Part shown: positions 28,811-37,880 of the stretch, piece by piece
Numbering within the stretch: the first letter of the stretch is position 1
Layout: every line of letters begins with the position of its first letter
NCBI RefSeq assembly: GCF_022879575.1
Contig: NZ_CP084260.1
Location: 744,001-808,000 of the forward strand
DNA from: Caballeronia sp. SL2Y3
Lineage (GTDB): Bacteria > Pseudomonadota > Gammaproteobacteria > Burkholderiales > Burkholderiaceae
DNA length: 64,000 nucleotides
Reading direction: 5' to 3'
Notes under the pieces: generated by a model
What the model was told of the DNA's origin: nothing
Database searches by the model: none
What the model saw: the letters and a program-made list of their open reading frames with translations, nothing else
Program-made: the position numbers and the translations under genes

Positions 28811-28838
28811 TTGATTTGGATTGTAGTTAAACTACAAT
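28811..28838 (+). promoter_or_regulatory. Putative zwf promoter overlapped by operator
   Basis: TTGATT (28811-28816) and TACAAT (28833-28838) are spaced by 16 bases. The -10 element lies inside the right arm of the HexR-type palindrome, so regulator binding would block RNA polymerase. Confidence 0.55.
28821..28837. promoter_or_regulatory. HexR-type operator, perfect 17-bp palindrome
   Basis: TTGTAGTT-A-AACTACAA fits the Pseudomonas HexR consensus TTGT-A-(A/G)TT-(A/T)(A/T)A(C/T)TACAA. HexR releases DNA when it binds 2-keto-3-deoxy-6-phosphogluconate, so zwf-pgl-glk/hexR should be induced by Entner-Doudoroff flux. The gene for a HexR-like protein is the third gene of the operon, giving feedback control. 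Confidence 0.75.
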
Positions 28839-28919
28839 TCAGTGTCAAAAAAAATTTTGTCGAACTACGGTAGCCTTTCGTTCGACGTCCCACCGACTTC
28901 ACAGGCGGCCTCAAAACCC

Positions 28920-30380
28920 ATGCAAAGCGACTCGAATTTCATCTTCGTGCTCTTCGGCGGGACTGGCGACTTGTCCATGCGCAAGATTCTTCCGGCGCTG
29001 TTCGAAGCGCACCGGGCGGGCATGCTGGCCGCGTCGGGCAAGATCGTCGCGGTGGCGCGCGGCGCGCAGGCCCCCGGCGAATACCTCGCGTGGGTCGAGG
29101 AACACGTGAAGCCGCATGTGTCGAAGAAGGGCCTGGACGAGACCGCGTGGCGCAGCTTTCTGGAGCGCATCGAATACGTGCAGCTCGATCTCGGTCGCGC
29201 GGAAGACTTCGTGGTGTTGCGCGACGCGCTCGCCAAATACGACGGCACGCGCGTCTTCTATCTCGCGACCGGGCCGTCGCTCTTCGTACCCATCTGCCGC
29301 GCGCTGTCGGAAGTCGGTCTGAACCAGAACGCGCGCATCGTGCTGGAAAAGCCGCTCGGCTACGACCTGAAGTCGTCCAACGCCATCAACGACGCGGTCG
29401 GCGAGATCTTTCAGGAAGAGCAGATCTACCGGATCGACCATTACCTCGGCAAGGAGCCGGTGCAGAACCTCCTCGCGCTGCGCTTCGGCAATGCGCTCTT
29501 CGAGCCGCTGTGGCGGCGCGAATGGGTCGAGAGCATCCAGATCACCATCGCGGAAGAACTCGGCGTGGAAGCGCGCGGCGACTTCTACGACAACACCGGC
29601 GCGTTGCGCGACATGGTGCAGAACCATTTGCTGCAACTGCTTTCCATCGTGACGATGGAGCCGCCGCATTCGATGGATTCCGACTCCGTGCGCGACGAAA
29701 AGCTGCGCGTGCTGCGCGCGCTGAAGCCGATCGACGAACGCGACATTAGCCGCGTCGCCGTGCGCGGGCAGTATCACGCCGGCGTGATTCGCGGCGCATC
29801 GGTGCCGGCCTACGCGACGGAAGCCGGCGTGCGCCCCGACAGCAACACGGAAACCTTCGTCGCGCTGAAAGTCGAAATCGAAAACTGGCGCTGGGCCGGC
29901 GTGCCGTTCTTCCTGCGCACCGGCAAGCGGCTCGCGGACCGCGTCGCGGAGATCGTCGTGAATTTCCGGCCCGTGCCGCATTCGGCGCTCGGCGCGAATG
30001 CGTTGCGCGCGGGCGCGAACCGGCTCGTGATCCGCCTGCAGCCGAACGAGACGATTCGCCTCTACTGCCTCGCGAAGCAGCCGGGCGAGGGCATGAATCT
30101 CGCAAGCGTCCATCTGGACCTCGCGTTCGACCAGTTCTTCAAGGAAGGGCAGATGGAGGCGTACCAGCGGCTGTTGCTGGACGTGATCCACGGGCGGCTC
30201 GCGCTCTTCGTGCGTCGCGACGAGCAGGAAGCCGCGTGGCGCTGGGTCGAGCCGATTCTCAACGCGTGGGCGGCGTCCACGAACAAGCCCAAGCCGTATG
30301 CGGCGGGCACGTGGGGGCCGGCGGCGTCGAGCGCAATGCTCGCGCAGCATGGCACGTGCTGGCTGGAAGAAGAGAATTGA
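28920..30380 (+). CDS. zwf: Glucose-6-phosphate 1-dehydrogenase
   Basis: Oxidises glucose-6-phosphate to 6-phosphogluconolactone with NAD(P)+, the entry to the Entner-Doudoroff and pentose-phosphate routes. From ATG 28920 the product is 486 residues. The dinucleotide motif is FGGTGDLSMRKILPAL near residues 13-28, and the active-site segment is RIDHYLGKEPVQNLLALRF. A GTG 78 bp upstream is in frame but would lie inside the predicted transcript start zone. It is followed by pgl after 130 bp. Confidence 0.95.
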   Translation: MQSDSNFIFVLFGGTGDLSMRKILPALFEAHRAGMLAASGKIVAVARGAQAPGEYLAWVEEHVKPHVSKKGLDETAWRSFLERIEYVQLDLGRAEDFVVLRDALAKYDGTRVFYLATGPSLFVPICRALSEVGLNQNARIVLEKPLGYDLKSSNAINDAVGEIFQEEQIYRIDHYLGKEPVQNLLALRFGNALFEPLWRREWVESIQITIAEELGVEARGDFYDNTGALRDMVQNHLLQLLSIVTMEPPHSMDSDSVRDEKLRVLRALKPIDERDISRVAVRGQYHAGVIRGASVPAYATEAGVRPDSNTETFVALKVEIENWRWAGVPFFLRTGKRLADRVAEIVVNFRPVPHSALGANALRAGANRLVIRLQPNETIRLYCLAKQPGEGMNLASVHLDLAFDQFFKEGQMEAYQRLLLDVIHGRLALFVRRDEQEAAWRWVEPILNAWAASTNKPKPYAAGTWGPAASSAMLAQHGTCWLEEEN

Positions 30381-30510
30381 GGGCGTCGCGCTGACGGCTC
30401 CGTTCAGAGAGACGCCGCGCGCGCCAGCACACAAGACCGCTTCGCGGGCCGTTCGCGGCTTCGCGGCATAAGGCGGGTCGATAAACCAAGACAAGCAGGA
30501 TGGAGGAGCA

Positions 30511-31233
30511 GTGATCGAGCTTCGCACTTTCGACGACCCGCGCGCCCACTCGGACGCGCTGGCGAAGGCCGTCAGCGACGCGCTTGCCGCGTCGCTCGCG
30601 GCCAGAGGCGCCGCATCGGCCGATGCCAGCGCAGCCGCATCAGGACAGTCCGCTCATGCCACGCTCGCCGTGTCCGGCGGCACGAGCCCGCGTCCGTTCT
30701 TGCAGACGCTGTCGCGCGAGCCGCTCGCGTGGGCGCATATCGACGTGACGCTCGTCGACGACCGCTGGGTGCCTGAAACCGATTCCGCGAGCAACGCGCG
30801 ACTCGTGCGCGAGACGCTTTTGCAGGACGCGGGCGCGGCGGCGTACTTCCTGCCGCTCGTCGATACGTCCGCCACGCTCGACGCGCACGTCGCCGCGCTC
30901 AACGCAGACGCGCGCCGCCGTCTGCCGGATGTCGCGGTGCTCGGCATGGGCGAGGACGGCCACACGGCGTCCATCTTTGCGGACGCGCCCGAATGGGACT
31001 TCGCCATTTCCACGCAGGACCGCTTCGTCGCCGTGCATCCGGGCAGCGCGCCGCACGCGCGGGTGAGCCTGTCGATGTCCGCTCTCAAGCAGGTGAAGCA
31101 GCTTTTCCTCTTCATCTCCGGCCAGAAGAAACTGGACGTGCTGAACGCGGCGCTCGCCGCGCGCCAAAAGAATGCCATCTCGACCCTGGCCAACGATGAA
31201 GGAGTGAAGCTCGATGTCTACTGGTGTGCATAA
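30511..31233 (+). CDS. pgl: 6-phosphogluconolactonase
   Basis: Hydrolyses 6-phosphogluconolactone to 6-phosphogluconate. The 240-residue NagB/DevB-type protein starts at GTG 30511 behind GGAGGAG. Motifs are [27 protein letters not shown] and [13 protein letters not shown]. Its 3' end overlaps the glk-hexR start by 20 bp, so translation of the two is likely linked. Confidence 0.93.
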   Translation: MIELRTFDDPRAHSDALAKAVSDALAASLAARGAASADASAAASGQSAHATLAVSGGTSPRPFLQTLSREPLAWAHIDVTLVDDRWVPETDSASNARLVRETLLQDAGAAAYFLPLVDTSATLDAHVAALNADARRRLPDVAVLGMGEDGHTASIFADAPEWDFAISTQDRFVAVHPGSAPHARVSLSMSALKQVKQLFLFISGQKKLDVLNAALAARQKNAISTLANDEGVKLDVYWCA

Positions 31234-33130
31234 GGCCGCGCCGGCGCCGAGCCACGCCGACGGACCGAGGCTGCTCGCCGACATCGGCGGCACCAACGCG
31301 CGCTTCGCGCTGGAGACGGCGCCCGGCGAGATCGGGCAGATTCGCGTGTATCCGGGCGCCGATTACCCGGGCATCGCCGAAGTCATGCAGCAGTATCTGA
31401 AGGACACGAAAGTCGGACGCGTGAATCACGCGGCGATCGCGATCGCCAATCCGGTGGACGGCGATCACGTGAAAATGACGAACCACGACTGGAGCTTTTC
31501 GATCGAAGCGACGCGCCGCGCGCTCGGCTTCGACACGCTGCTCGTCGTCAACGATTTCACCGCGCTCGCGATGGCGCTGCCCGGCCTCACCGATGGGCAG
31601 CGCGTGCAGGTGGGCGGCGGCGCGCGCCGGCAGAACAGCGTGATCGGCTTGCTGGGTCCGGGCACCGGCCTGGGCGTGTCGGGTCTGATCCCCGCTGACG
31701 ATCGCTGGATCGCGCTCGGCAGCGAAGGCGGCCACGCGACCTTCTCGCCGTTCGATGAAAGCGAAGACCTCGTCACGCGCTATGCGCGCCGCAAGTACCC
31801 GCACGTGTCGTTCGAGCGCGTGTGCGCGGGGCAGGGGCTGGAGCTGATCTACCGCGCGTTCGCGGAGCGCGACAACGTCGCGGTCGCCGACACCTTCACC
31901 GCCGCCGACGTCACTACGCGCGCGCATCAAGGCGAAGCGCTCGCGCTCGAAACGGTGAACTGCTTCTGCGCGATCCTCGGCACATTCGCGGGCAACATCG
32001 CGGTGACGCTCGGCGCGCTGGGCGGCATCTATATCGGCGGCGGCATCGTGCTGAAGCTGGGCGAGCTGTTCCACAAGTCGCCGTTTCGCGAGCGATTCGA
32101 GTCGAAAGGGCGCTTCCAGCAGTATTTGTCCGGCATTCCGACTTACGTCATCACCGCGGAATATCCGGCGTTCCTCGGCGTGTCCGCGATTCTTGCCGAG
32201 CAGTTGTCGAACCGCGCGAACAGCGGATCGTCGGCCGTGTTCGAACGCATTCGCCAGATGCGGGACGCGCTCACGCCCGCCGAGCGGCGCGTGGCCGATC
32301 TCGCGCTGAATCATCCGCGCTCGATCATCAACGATCCGATCATCGACATCGCGCGCAAGGCGGACGTGAGCCAGCCGACGGTGATTCGCTTTTGCCGCTC
32401 GCTCGGCTGTCAGGGCCTGTCCGACTTCAAGCTGAAGCTCGCGACGGGGCTCACGGGCACGATTCCGGTGAGCCACAGTCAGGTGCATCTCGGCGATACG
32501 GCCACCGACTTCGGCGCGAAGGTGCTGGACAACACCGTGTCCGCCATCCTTCAACTGCGCGAGCATCTGAACTTCGAGAACGTCGAGCGCGCGATCGACA
32601 TTCTGAACGGCGCGCGGCGCATCGAGTTCTATGGCCTCGGGAATTCGAACATCGTCGCGCAGGACGCGCATTACAAGTTCTTCCGCTTCGGCATCCCGAC
32701 GATCGCCTATGGCGATCTGTACATGCAGGCAGCCTCGGCGGCGCTGCTCGGCAAGGGCGATGTGATCGTGGCCGTGTCGAAGTCCGGGCGCGCGCCGGAA
32801 CTGCTGCGCGTGCTGGAAGTGGCGATGCAGCAGGGCGCGACGGTCATCGCGATCACGTCGAGCAACACGCCGCTCGCCAAGCGCGCGACGGTGGCGCTGG
32901 AGACCGATCACATCGAGATTCGCGAGTCGCAGTTGTCGATGATCTCGCGCATTCTGCATCTCGTGATCATCGACATCCTCGCGGTCGGCGTGGCGATCCG
33001 CCGCGCGGCGCCGCAGCCGGGCGCGCAGATCAGCGAGACGGTCGCGCACGCGCGCGAGTCCAGCGACGACGAAGCCGCCGCCGTGCTCGACTGGCTGAGT
33101 CACGGTGCGTCGGGCATGGCGAAGGAATAG
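31214..33130 (+). CDS. glk: Bifunctional glucokinase/HexR-type (RpiR-family) transcriptional regulator
   Basis: A fusion of 638 residues. The N-terminal half (about 1-335) is a bacterial glucokinase: [15 protein letters not shown] phosphate-binding loop, [12 protein letters not shown] with the catalytic aspartate, [12 protein letters not shown], and [10 protein letters not shown]. The C-terminal half is an RpiR-type regulator with an N-terminal helix-turn-helix (about 345-415, [50 protein letters not shown]). A SIS sugar-phosphate domain (about 460-600, [12 protein letters not shown] and [19 protein letters not shown]) follows. It phosphorylates glucose and probably represses zwf through the upstream palindrome. 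Such fusions are known in Burkholderia. Confidence 0.93.
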   Translation: MSTGVHKAAPAPSHADGPRLLADIGGTNARFALETAPGEIGQIRVYPGADYPGIAEVMQQYLKDTKVGRVNHAAIAIANPVDGDHVKMTNHDWSFSIEATRRALGFDTLLVVNDFTALAMALPGLTDGQRVQVGGGARRQNSVIGLLGPGTGLGVSGLIPADDRWIALGSEGGHATFSPFDESEDLVTRYARRKYPHVSFERVCAGQGLELIYRAFAERDNVAVADTFTAADVTTRAHQGEALALETVNCFCAILGTFAGNIAVTLGALGGIYIGGGIVLKLGELFHKSPFRERFESKGRFQQYLSGIPTYVITAEYPAFLGVSAILAEQLSNRANSGSSAVFERIRQMRDALTPAERRVADLALNHPRSIINDPIIDIARKADVSQPTVIRFCRSLGCQGLSDFKLKLATGLTGTIPVSHSQVHLGDTATDFGAKVLDNTVSAILQLREHLNFENVERAIDILNGARRIEFYGLGNSNIVAQDAHYKFFRFGIPTIAYGDLYMQAASAALLGKGDVIVAVSKSGRAPELLRVLEVAMQQGATVIAITSSNTPLAKRATVALETDHIEIRESQLSMISRILHLVIIDILAVGVAIRRAAPQPGAQISETVAHARESSDDEAAAVLDWLSHGASGMAKE

Positions 33131-33148
33131 CGCCCGAGCAGTTCGAAC

Positions 33149-33182
33149 AAAGGGCCGTCGATGCGAATCGGCGGCCCTTTTT
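33149..33182 (+). terminator. Terminator of zwf-pgl-glk/hexR
   Basis: Stem AAAGGGCCG (33149-33157) with CGGCCCTTT (33172-33180) ends in TTTTT. It begins 18 bp after the stop codon. Confidence 0.85.
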
Positions 33183-33193
33183 CTATGGCGGAC

Positions 33194-33230
33194 AATAAAA
33201 CGGCGCGGCCCTTGCGGGGGGGCCGCGCCG
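33194..33230 (-). terminator. Terminator of the first porin gene
   Basis: An 11-bp stem CGGCGCGGCCC (33201-33211) with GGGCCGCGCCG (33220-33230) is followed on the minus strand by TTTTATTG. Confidence 0.85.
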
Positions 33231-33252
33231 CTCAGTGCATCAGACGCGCGGC

Positions 33253-34374
33253 TTAAAACGAGTGCTGAATGCCCGCGTACACGCCCGTCTGACTGCGGCC
33301 GGGGAACGGATTGTCCGTCGACGCAGCGGTGCCGAAGCTGTTCGCGTTGAGGCCGTAGTTCGCCGTCTTGCTGTTCTGAACGGTGGCGACTTGCAGGTCG
33401 AACAACGTGCGCTTCGACAGGTTGTACGAACCGCCGACGGTGTACATCGTCGCGTTGCCTGCGCCGTTGTTGCCGTTCACGTGATAGACGGCGGCGGTCA
33501 GCGCCGCGGCCGGCGACGCCTGCCACGTCACGCCGCCCCATTCGTGGTCGAGCGTGGTCGGCTCGCCCGGCAACTGGCCGGTCATGCCCGAAGAACGAAT
33601 CGCCTGATAACCCGCCTGGAGCTTGAACTGGCCGAGGAACACGTTCGCCATGGCGGAGTATTCGCGCGAGTAGGCGTAGACGCCCTGAGTCGCGCCATAG
33701 CTGCCGCCGAGCTGACCGTTGGCCGGATTGCGGATCTCGTCGTACATGCCGCGCACCTGGAGATACGGCGACGTGTACGTGACGTACGCGCCTGCTTCAC
33801 GGCCTTGCGGCGTCGTGCCGTTGCCGTTCCAGTTGGTCGCATTCGAGAGCGCGTATTGACCGTAGAAGTCGAAGCCCGCGAACTTCGGCGACTGATACGA
33901 GATGTTGTTGCTCGATTGCGGCCAGTTGCGGCCACGCACCAGCGAAGCCGACGACCAGTTCGACTGGCCGAACGGATCGAAGTCCCATACGCCGTTGGAC
34001 ACGAACAGTTCGCGCCCCAGCAGCACGGTGCCGAAGCTGTTGTTCGCGATACCCACCGTCGCCCAGCGATTGAAGAGGCCGCCGCCGCCCGGGCCTTGGC
34101 CCGTCATGGTGTTGAAGCTGCCTTCCAACTGGAACACGGCGCGATTGCCGCCGCCCAGATCTTCGGCGCCCTTCAAGCCCCAGAGGCTCGTGCCCCAGTC
34201 GCCGCTTTCGGCGCGGATGCGGCTTGCCGTGACGTTCTTCGCCGCCCCGGTCGGCACGCCGTTCATGTATTCGAGTCCCGCGTCCAGGCGGCCATACAGC
34301 GTCACGCTGCTTTGGGCATGCGCCGCCGCGCCGAACGTCAGCAGCGCCGCCGCTGCAAGCAAAGCCTTCTTCAT
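33253..34374 (-). CDS. General porin (Gram-negative porin, OmpC-like), copy 1
   Basis: The 373-residue outer-membrane channel starts at the second of two adjacent ATGs behind GGAGGAG. The signal peptide is MKKALLAAAALLTFGAAAHA, and the mature start QSSVTLYGRLDAGLEYMNG is that of beta-proteobacterial trimeric porins. The protein ends in phenylalanine (GIQHSF), the insertion signal for the BAM complex. It is a close paralogue of the next porin, with the largest difference in a surface-loop stretch. A HexR-like half-conserved palindrome lies 48 bp upstream of the start. Confidence 0.93.
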   Translation of the reverse strand: MKKALLAAAALLTFGAAAHAQSSVTLYGRLDAGLEYMNGVPTGAAKNVTASRIRAESGDWGTSLWGLKGAEDLGGGNRAVFQLEGSFNTMTGQGPGGGGLFNRWATVGIANNSFGTVLLGRELFVSNGVWDFDPFGQSNWSSASLVRGRNWPQSSNNISYQSPKFAGFDFYGQYALSNATNWNGNGTTPQGREAGAYVTYTSPYLQVRGMYDEIRNPANGQLGGSYGATQGVYAYSREYSAMANVFLGQFKLQAGYQAIRSSGMTGQLPGEPTTLDHEWGGVTWQASPAAALTAAVYHVNGNNGAGNATMYTVGGSYNLSKRTLFDLQVATVQNSKTANYGLNANSFGTAASTDNPFPGRSQTGVYAGIQHSF

Positions 34375-34421
34375 CATCTCCTCCAACTCCTGTCAAAAGT
34401 GAACCAACTGCCGTCGGAATT

Positions 34422-34438
34422 TTGAAGGAGAACTACAT
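34422..34438. promoter_or_regulatory. Weak HexR-like site upstream of porin 1
   Basis: TTGAAGGAGAACTACAT matches 11-12 of the 17 positions of the zwf palindrome, with the right half AACTACA intact. It lies 48 bp before the porin start codon. Regulation by HexR is a guess from similarity and context. Confidence 0.3.
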
Positions 34439-34524
34439 TTTCGGAGGGTCGAGCGTGTACTTTTGATTCAATTTGACAAACGCGGCAACAAGCCGCCGCA
34501 TGCATGCGTCAGACGAGCCGCCAA

Positions 34525-34561
34525 TAAAAAACGGTGCGACACCCTTTCGGGCACCGCACCG
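34525..34561 (-). terminator. Terminator of the second porin gene
   Basis: Stem CGGTGCG (34532-34538) with CGCACCG (34555-34561), extended by an inner GGGTG/CACCC pairing, is followed on the minus strand by TTTTTTATT. Confidence 0.85.
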
Positions 34562-34620
34562 ATACGCGCCTCTCGCAGCAGCGTGAAAACCTTATAGAAC
34601 TATTCTTGCTTCAGACTCGC

Positions 34621-35775
34621 TTAGAACGAGTGCTGAATGCCGGCATAGACGCCCGTCTGGCTGTGGCCGGCGAACGGGTTGTCCGTCGCGGCAGCCGTGC
34701 CGAAGTTGTTGGCGTTCAGGCCGTAGTTGGCGCTCTTGCTGTTCTGGACCGTCGCGACTTGCAGGTCGAACAGGGTGCGCTTCGACAGGTTGTACGAGCC
34801 GCCGACCGTGTAGATGGTCGCGTTACCCGCGCCGTTGTTGCCGTTCACGTGGTAGACCGCGCCGATCAGCGCCGCCGCCGGCGTTGCTTGCCACGTCACG
34901 CCGCCCCATTCGTGGTCGAGCGTGGTCGGCTGGCCGGGCAACTGGCCCACCATGCCGGACGAGCGGATCGCCTGGTAAGCGCCCTGAACCTTGAACTGGC
35001 CGAGGAACAGGTTGAACATCGCCGTGTACTCGCGCGAGTACGCGTAGACGCCGTTGCCGTTGTTCGTGCCGCCGTTGAGCGCGTTGTAGGCGCCGCCGAG
35101 CGTACCGTTGGCCGGGTTGCGGATTTCGTCGTACATGCCGCGAATCTGGAAGAGCGGCGTGGTGTACGTGATGTACGCGCCACCTTCGCGGCCTTGCGGC
35201 GTCGTGCCGTTGCCGTTCCAGTTCGTCGCGTTCGACAGTGCGTACTGGCCGTAGAAGTCGAAGCCCGCGAACTTCGGCGACTGGTACGAAATGTTGTTGC
35301 TCGATTGCGGCCAGTTGCGGCCACGCACCAGCGAAGCCGACGACCAGTTCGACTGACCGAACGGATCGAAGTCCCACACGCCGTTAGCGATGAAGAGTTC
35401 GCGGCCCAACAGCAGCGTACCGAAGTTGTTGTTCGCGATACCGACCGTCGCCCAACGATTGAAGAGGCCGCCGCCGCCCGGGCCTTGACCCGTCATGGTG
35501 TTGAAGCTGCCTTCCAACTGGAACACGGCGCGATAGCCGCCGCCCAGGTCTTCGACGCCCTTCATGCCCCAGAGGCTCGTGCCCCAGTCGCCGCTTTCCG
35601 CACGGAAGCGGTGCGACGAGCCGGTGGCCGCGCCGTTGGCGCCAACGCCGGTCGGCACGCCGTTCATGTACTCCAGGCCGGCGTCCAGGCGGCCATACAG
35701 CGTCACGCTGCTTTGAGCCTGAGCCACTGCGCTGAACGTCAGCAGTGCTGCTGCCGCGAGCAAAGCTTTCTTCAT
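34621..35775 (-). CDS. General porin (Gram-negative porin, OmpC-like), copy 2
   Basis: The 384-residue paralogue of the downstream porin has an almost identical signal peptide (MKKALLAAAALLTFSAVAQA), mature start and last 60 residues. It differs by short insertions: GVGANGAATGSSHR near mature residue 25 and ALNGGTNNGNG in the loop near the middle. The start is the second of two ATGs behind GGAGGAG. Each porin has its own terminator, so they are separately expressed units created by tandem duplication. Both are expected to let small hydrophilic solutes, including sugars, cross the outer membrane. Confidence 0.93.
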   Translation of the reverse strand: MKKALLAAAALLTFSAVAQAQSSVTLYGRLDAGLEYMNGVPTGVGANGAATGSSHRFRAESGDWGTSLWGMKGVEDLGGGYRAVFQLEGSFNTMTGQGPGGGGLFNRWATVGIANNNFGTLLLGRELFIANGVWDFDPFGQSNWSSASLVRGRNWPQSSNNISYQSPKFAGFDFYGQYALSNATNWNGNGTTPQGREGGAYITYTTPLFQIRGMYDEIRNPANGTLGGAYNALNGGTNNGNGVYAYSREYTAMFNLFLGQFKVQGAYQAIRSSGMVGQLPGQPTTLDHEWGGVTWQATPAAALIGAVYHVNGNNGAGNATIYTVGGSYNLSKRTLFDLQVATVQNSKSANYGLNANNFGTAAATDNPFAGHSQTGVYAGIQHSF

Positions 35776-35960
35776 CATCTCCTCCAACCCTGTCAAGAAA
35801 TAGAACCAAGTGCTGCCGTGTGCGGTTCGATGCGGGCGCATCCAACCGGAAATTGTTTTTCGAGGAACGACACACGCGTAACGACAGTGCTCGTGATGAC
35901 TCGCGCGTCGTGGGCGCGAATCTGACGCTGGTCCGTCGACTGGCGTCTCCTCACTTTGTT

Positions 35961-35977
35961 TTGAAGTAAAACTACTT
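35961..35977. promoter_or_regulatory. HexR-like site upstream of porin 2
   Basis: TTGAAGTAAAACTACTT matches 13 of 17 positions of the zwf palindrome. It is 186 bp from the porin start codon. It may be a lower-affinity HexR site; unproven. Confidence 0.35.
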
Positions 35978-35992
35978 TTTGTGCACTTCGTT

Positions 35993-36011
35993 TTGGTACT
36001 TTAGTTACCAA
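35993..36011. promoter_or_regulatory. Inverted repeat TTGGTA-N7-TACCAA
   Basis: A perfect 6-bp dyad with a 7-base spacer in the AT-rich region upstream of porin 2. The shape suits a dimeric regulator. No candidate regulator gene is adjacent. Confidence 0.4.
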
Positions 36012-36256
36012 TTTAACAAATTACGTCACACTCGCCAAAGGAATTTGACGCTCGCCGATGCGGTGTGTCAAAAACGCAAAGCCATTGTGGCTTAGACGCG
36101 ACCCAAAGCATGGGAAACGGCCCGCAAAGCCTTACCCAGCAAGGCTCTGCGCTCGGGAAAGTTTCGGGGTCAGGTTTCACGCCTATTGACGCGCGGACGT
36201 GTCGGCGCTAGGTGGCCGAAACGGGCTGGAAGGGCCGTCGGGCGGGGCGCGGGGGC

Positions 36257-36283
36257 GAAAAAAAAGCGCCTTGGGGGCGCTTT
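36257..36283 (-). terminator. Terminator of the amino-acid ABC operon
   Basis: Stem AAAGCGCC (36263-36270) with GGCGCTTT (36276-36283) is followed on the minus strand by a run of T residues. Confidence 0.85.
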
Positions 36284-36304
36284 TTCCAGAGAAGTGTGCG
36301 GCAG

Positions 36305-37084
36305 CTACTTGAGACTACCCGAGAGGAACTGCCTGAGCCGCTCGCTCTTCGGTTGAGCGAACACCTCGTTCGGGCGACCTTCTTCTTCGATACGCCCCTG
36401 ATGCAGGAACACGACATGGTTCGACACATTGCGCGCGAACGCCATTTCGTGCGTGACGACGATCATCGTGCGGCCTTCTTCGGCGAGCGTCTGCATCACC
36501 TTCAGCACTTCGCCGACGAGTTCCGGATCGAGCGCGGACGTGGGTTCATCGAAGAGCATCACATCCGGATGCATGGCGAGCGCGCGGGCAATCGCCACGC
36601 GCTGCTGCTGACCGCCCGACAAGTGCGACGGATACTGCTTCTCCAGCCGCGGCGCGAGCCCGACCTTCTCCAGATACGTGCGCGCGCGATCCTCGGCTTC
36701 CTTCTTCGGCAGGCCGAGCACGTTCACGGGCGCTTCCGTCACGTTCTCCAGCACGTTCATGTGCGACCAGAGGTTGAAGTGCTGGAAGACCATCGAGAGC
36801 TTCGAGCGGACCTGCCGCAGTTGCTTCGCGTCCGCGACCTTCAACGCGCCGGTCTTGTCCAACATCGTGCGCACTTCGGCGCCGTCGACGAAGATGCGCC
36901 CGCGATTCGGCTGCTCGAGGAAGTTGATACAGCGCAGCATCGTGCTCTTGCCGGATCCCGACGACCCGATGATGCTGATCACGTCGCCGGCGTTCGCCTT
37001 CAGCGAGACGCCTTTCAGGACTTCGTTGCTGCCGTACTGCTTGTGAATGTCGTCGACGAAAAGCTTGTGCTTCTGGGAATTCAT
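36305..37084 (-). CDS. hisP: Basic amino-acid ABC transporter ATP-binding protein
   Basis: The 259-residue ATPase has Walker [10 protein letters not shown] (about residue 39), the polar-amino-acid-specific insertion after [14 protein letters not shown], signature LSGGQQQRV, Walker [15 protein letters not shown] and H-loop VTHEM. The INFLEQP and [16 protein letters not shown] segments are of the HisP type (histidine/lysine/arginine/ornithine). It is the last gene of a three-gene minus-strand operon with two permeases; no binding-protein gene is in the operon. Confidence 0.9.
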   Translation of the reverse strand: MNSQKHKLFVDDIHKQYGSNEVLKGVSLKANAGDVISIIGSSGSGKSTMLRCINFLEQPNRGRIFVDGAEVRTMLDKTGALKVADAKQLRQVRSKLSMVFQHFNLWSHMNVLENVTEAPVNVLGLPKKEAEDRARTYLEKVGLAPRLEKQYPSHLSGGQQQRVAIARALAMHPDVMLFDEPTSALDPELVGEVLKVMQTLAEEGRTMIVVTHEMAFARNVSNHVVFLHQGRIEEEGRPNEVFAQPKSERLRQFLSGSLK

Positions 37085-37112
37085 GTGCGGTCCTGTAGGC
37101 CGATTGCCTGAC

Positions 37113-37826
37113 TTATTTGCCTTGCGGCCGCAGGTACGCGAGCCAGCGATGTTCGGCGCGGCGGAACAGCCACACGAGCGCGAACGAAATGACGAGATAG
37201 AGCAGGGCAGCGATGCCGAACGCCTGGAACGACTGATACGTCGCTGAGTTCACGTCCCGCGCGATCTTCAGGATGTCCGGCACGGTCGCCGTGAACGCGA
37301 CGGTCGTCGCGTGCAGCATGAGAATGACTTCGTTGCTGTAGTAAGGCAGCGCGCGGCGCAGCGCCGACGGCAGAATCACGCGGCGATACAGCGTGAAGCT
37401 CGACATGCCGTACGCGCGCGCCGCTTCGATCTCGCCATACGGCGTCGCCTTGATTGCGCCGGCGAAGATTTCCGTCGTGTAGGCGCAGGTGTTCAGCGTG
37501 AACGCGAGCAACGTGCAGTTCATGCCGCTGCGGAAGAACTGGGAAAGCAGCATGTGATCGCGCACGACCTGCAGGCTGTACAGGCCCGTATAGCAGAGCA
37601 GCAGTTGCACATAGAGCGGCGTGCCGCGAAACACGTACGTGTACAGCCAGACGCTGCGCGAGAGCAGCTTGTTCTTCGACACCCGCGCCACGGCGAGCGG
37701 CACGGAGAGGCAGAACCCGAGTCCGATGGACACCACGAGCAGCCACATCGTGATGGCGAGACCGGTAATGCGGTAGCCGTCGGTGAAAAGGTAGTTCTTC
37801 CAGAATTCCTGGATGATTTCGATCAT
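37113..37826 (-). CDS. hisM: Basic amino-acid ABC transporter permease, HisM type
   Basis: The 237-residue inner-membrane protein has the [26 protein letters not shown]-terminus of HisM and the EAA loop [30 protein letters not shown]. It should pair with the HisQ-type subunit. It lies 28 bp before the ATPase gene. Confidence 0.9.
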   Translation of the reverse strand: MIEIIQEFWKNYLFTDGYRITGLAITMWLLVVSIGLGFCLSVPLAVARVSKNKLLSRSVWLYTYVFRGTPLYVQLLLCYTGLYSLQVVRDHMLLSQFFRSGMNCTLLAFTLNTCAYTTEIFAGAIKATPYGEIEAARAYGMSSFTLYRRVILPSALRRALPYYSNEVILMLHATTVAFTATVPDILKIARDVNSATYQSFQAFGIAALLYLVISFALVWLFRRAEHRWLAYLRPQGK

Positions 37827-37880
37827 GAAGTCCGCCGCTCTCTGATACTGGAATAAGGCTGGATGTCCGAATGCCGCTGG

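Larger units (their letters stand above)
28318..28919. promoter_or_regulatory. Divergent control region between sugar ABC operon and zwf
   Basis: About 600 bp without a supported gene. The zwf-proximal 150 bp are AT-rich for this genome and hold the promoter and HexR-type operator described separately. The part near the binding-protein gene has a GGAGGAGATAA ribosome site on the minus strand. I saw no second good HexR palindrome there. Confidence 0.6.

Noticed and set aside
31112..33541. Minus-strand open frame of about 800 codons
   Set aside because: Antisense to the glk-hexR fusion and part of a porin; no ribosome site and shadow-like composition.
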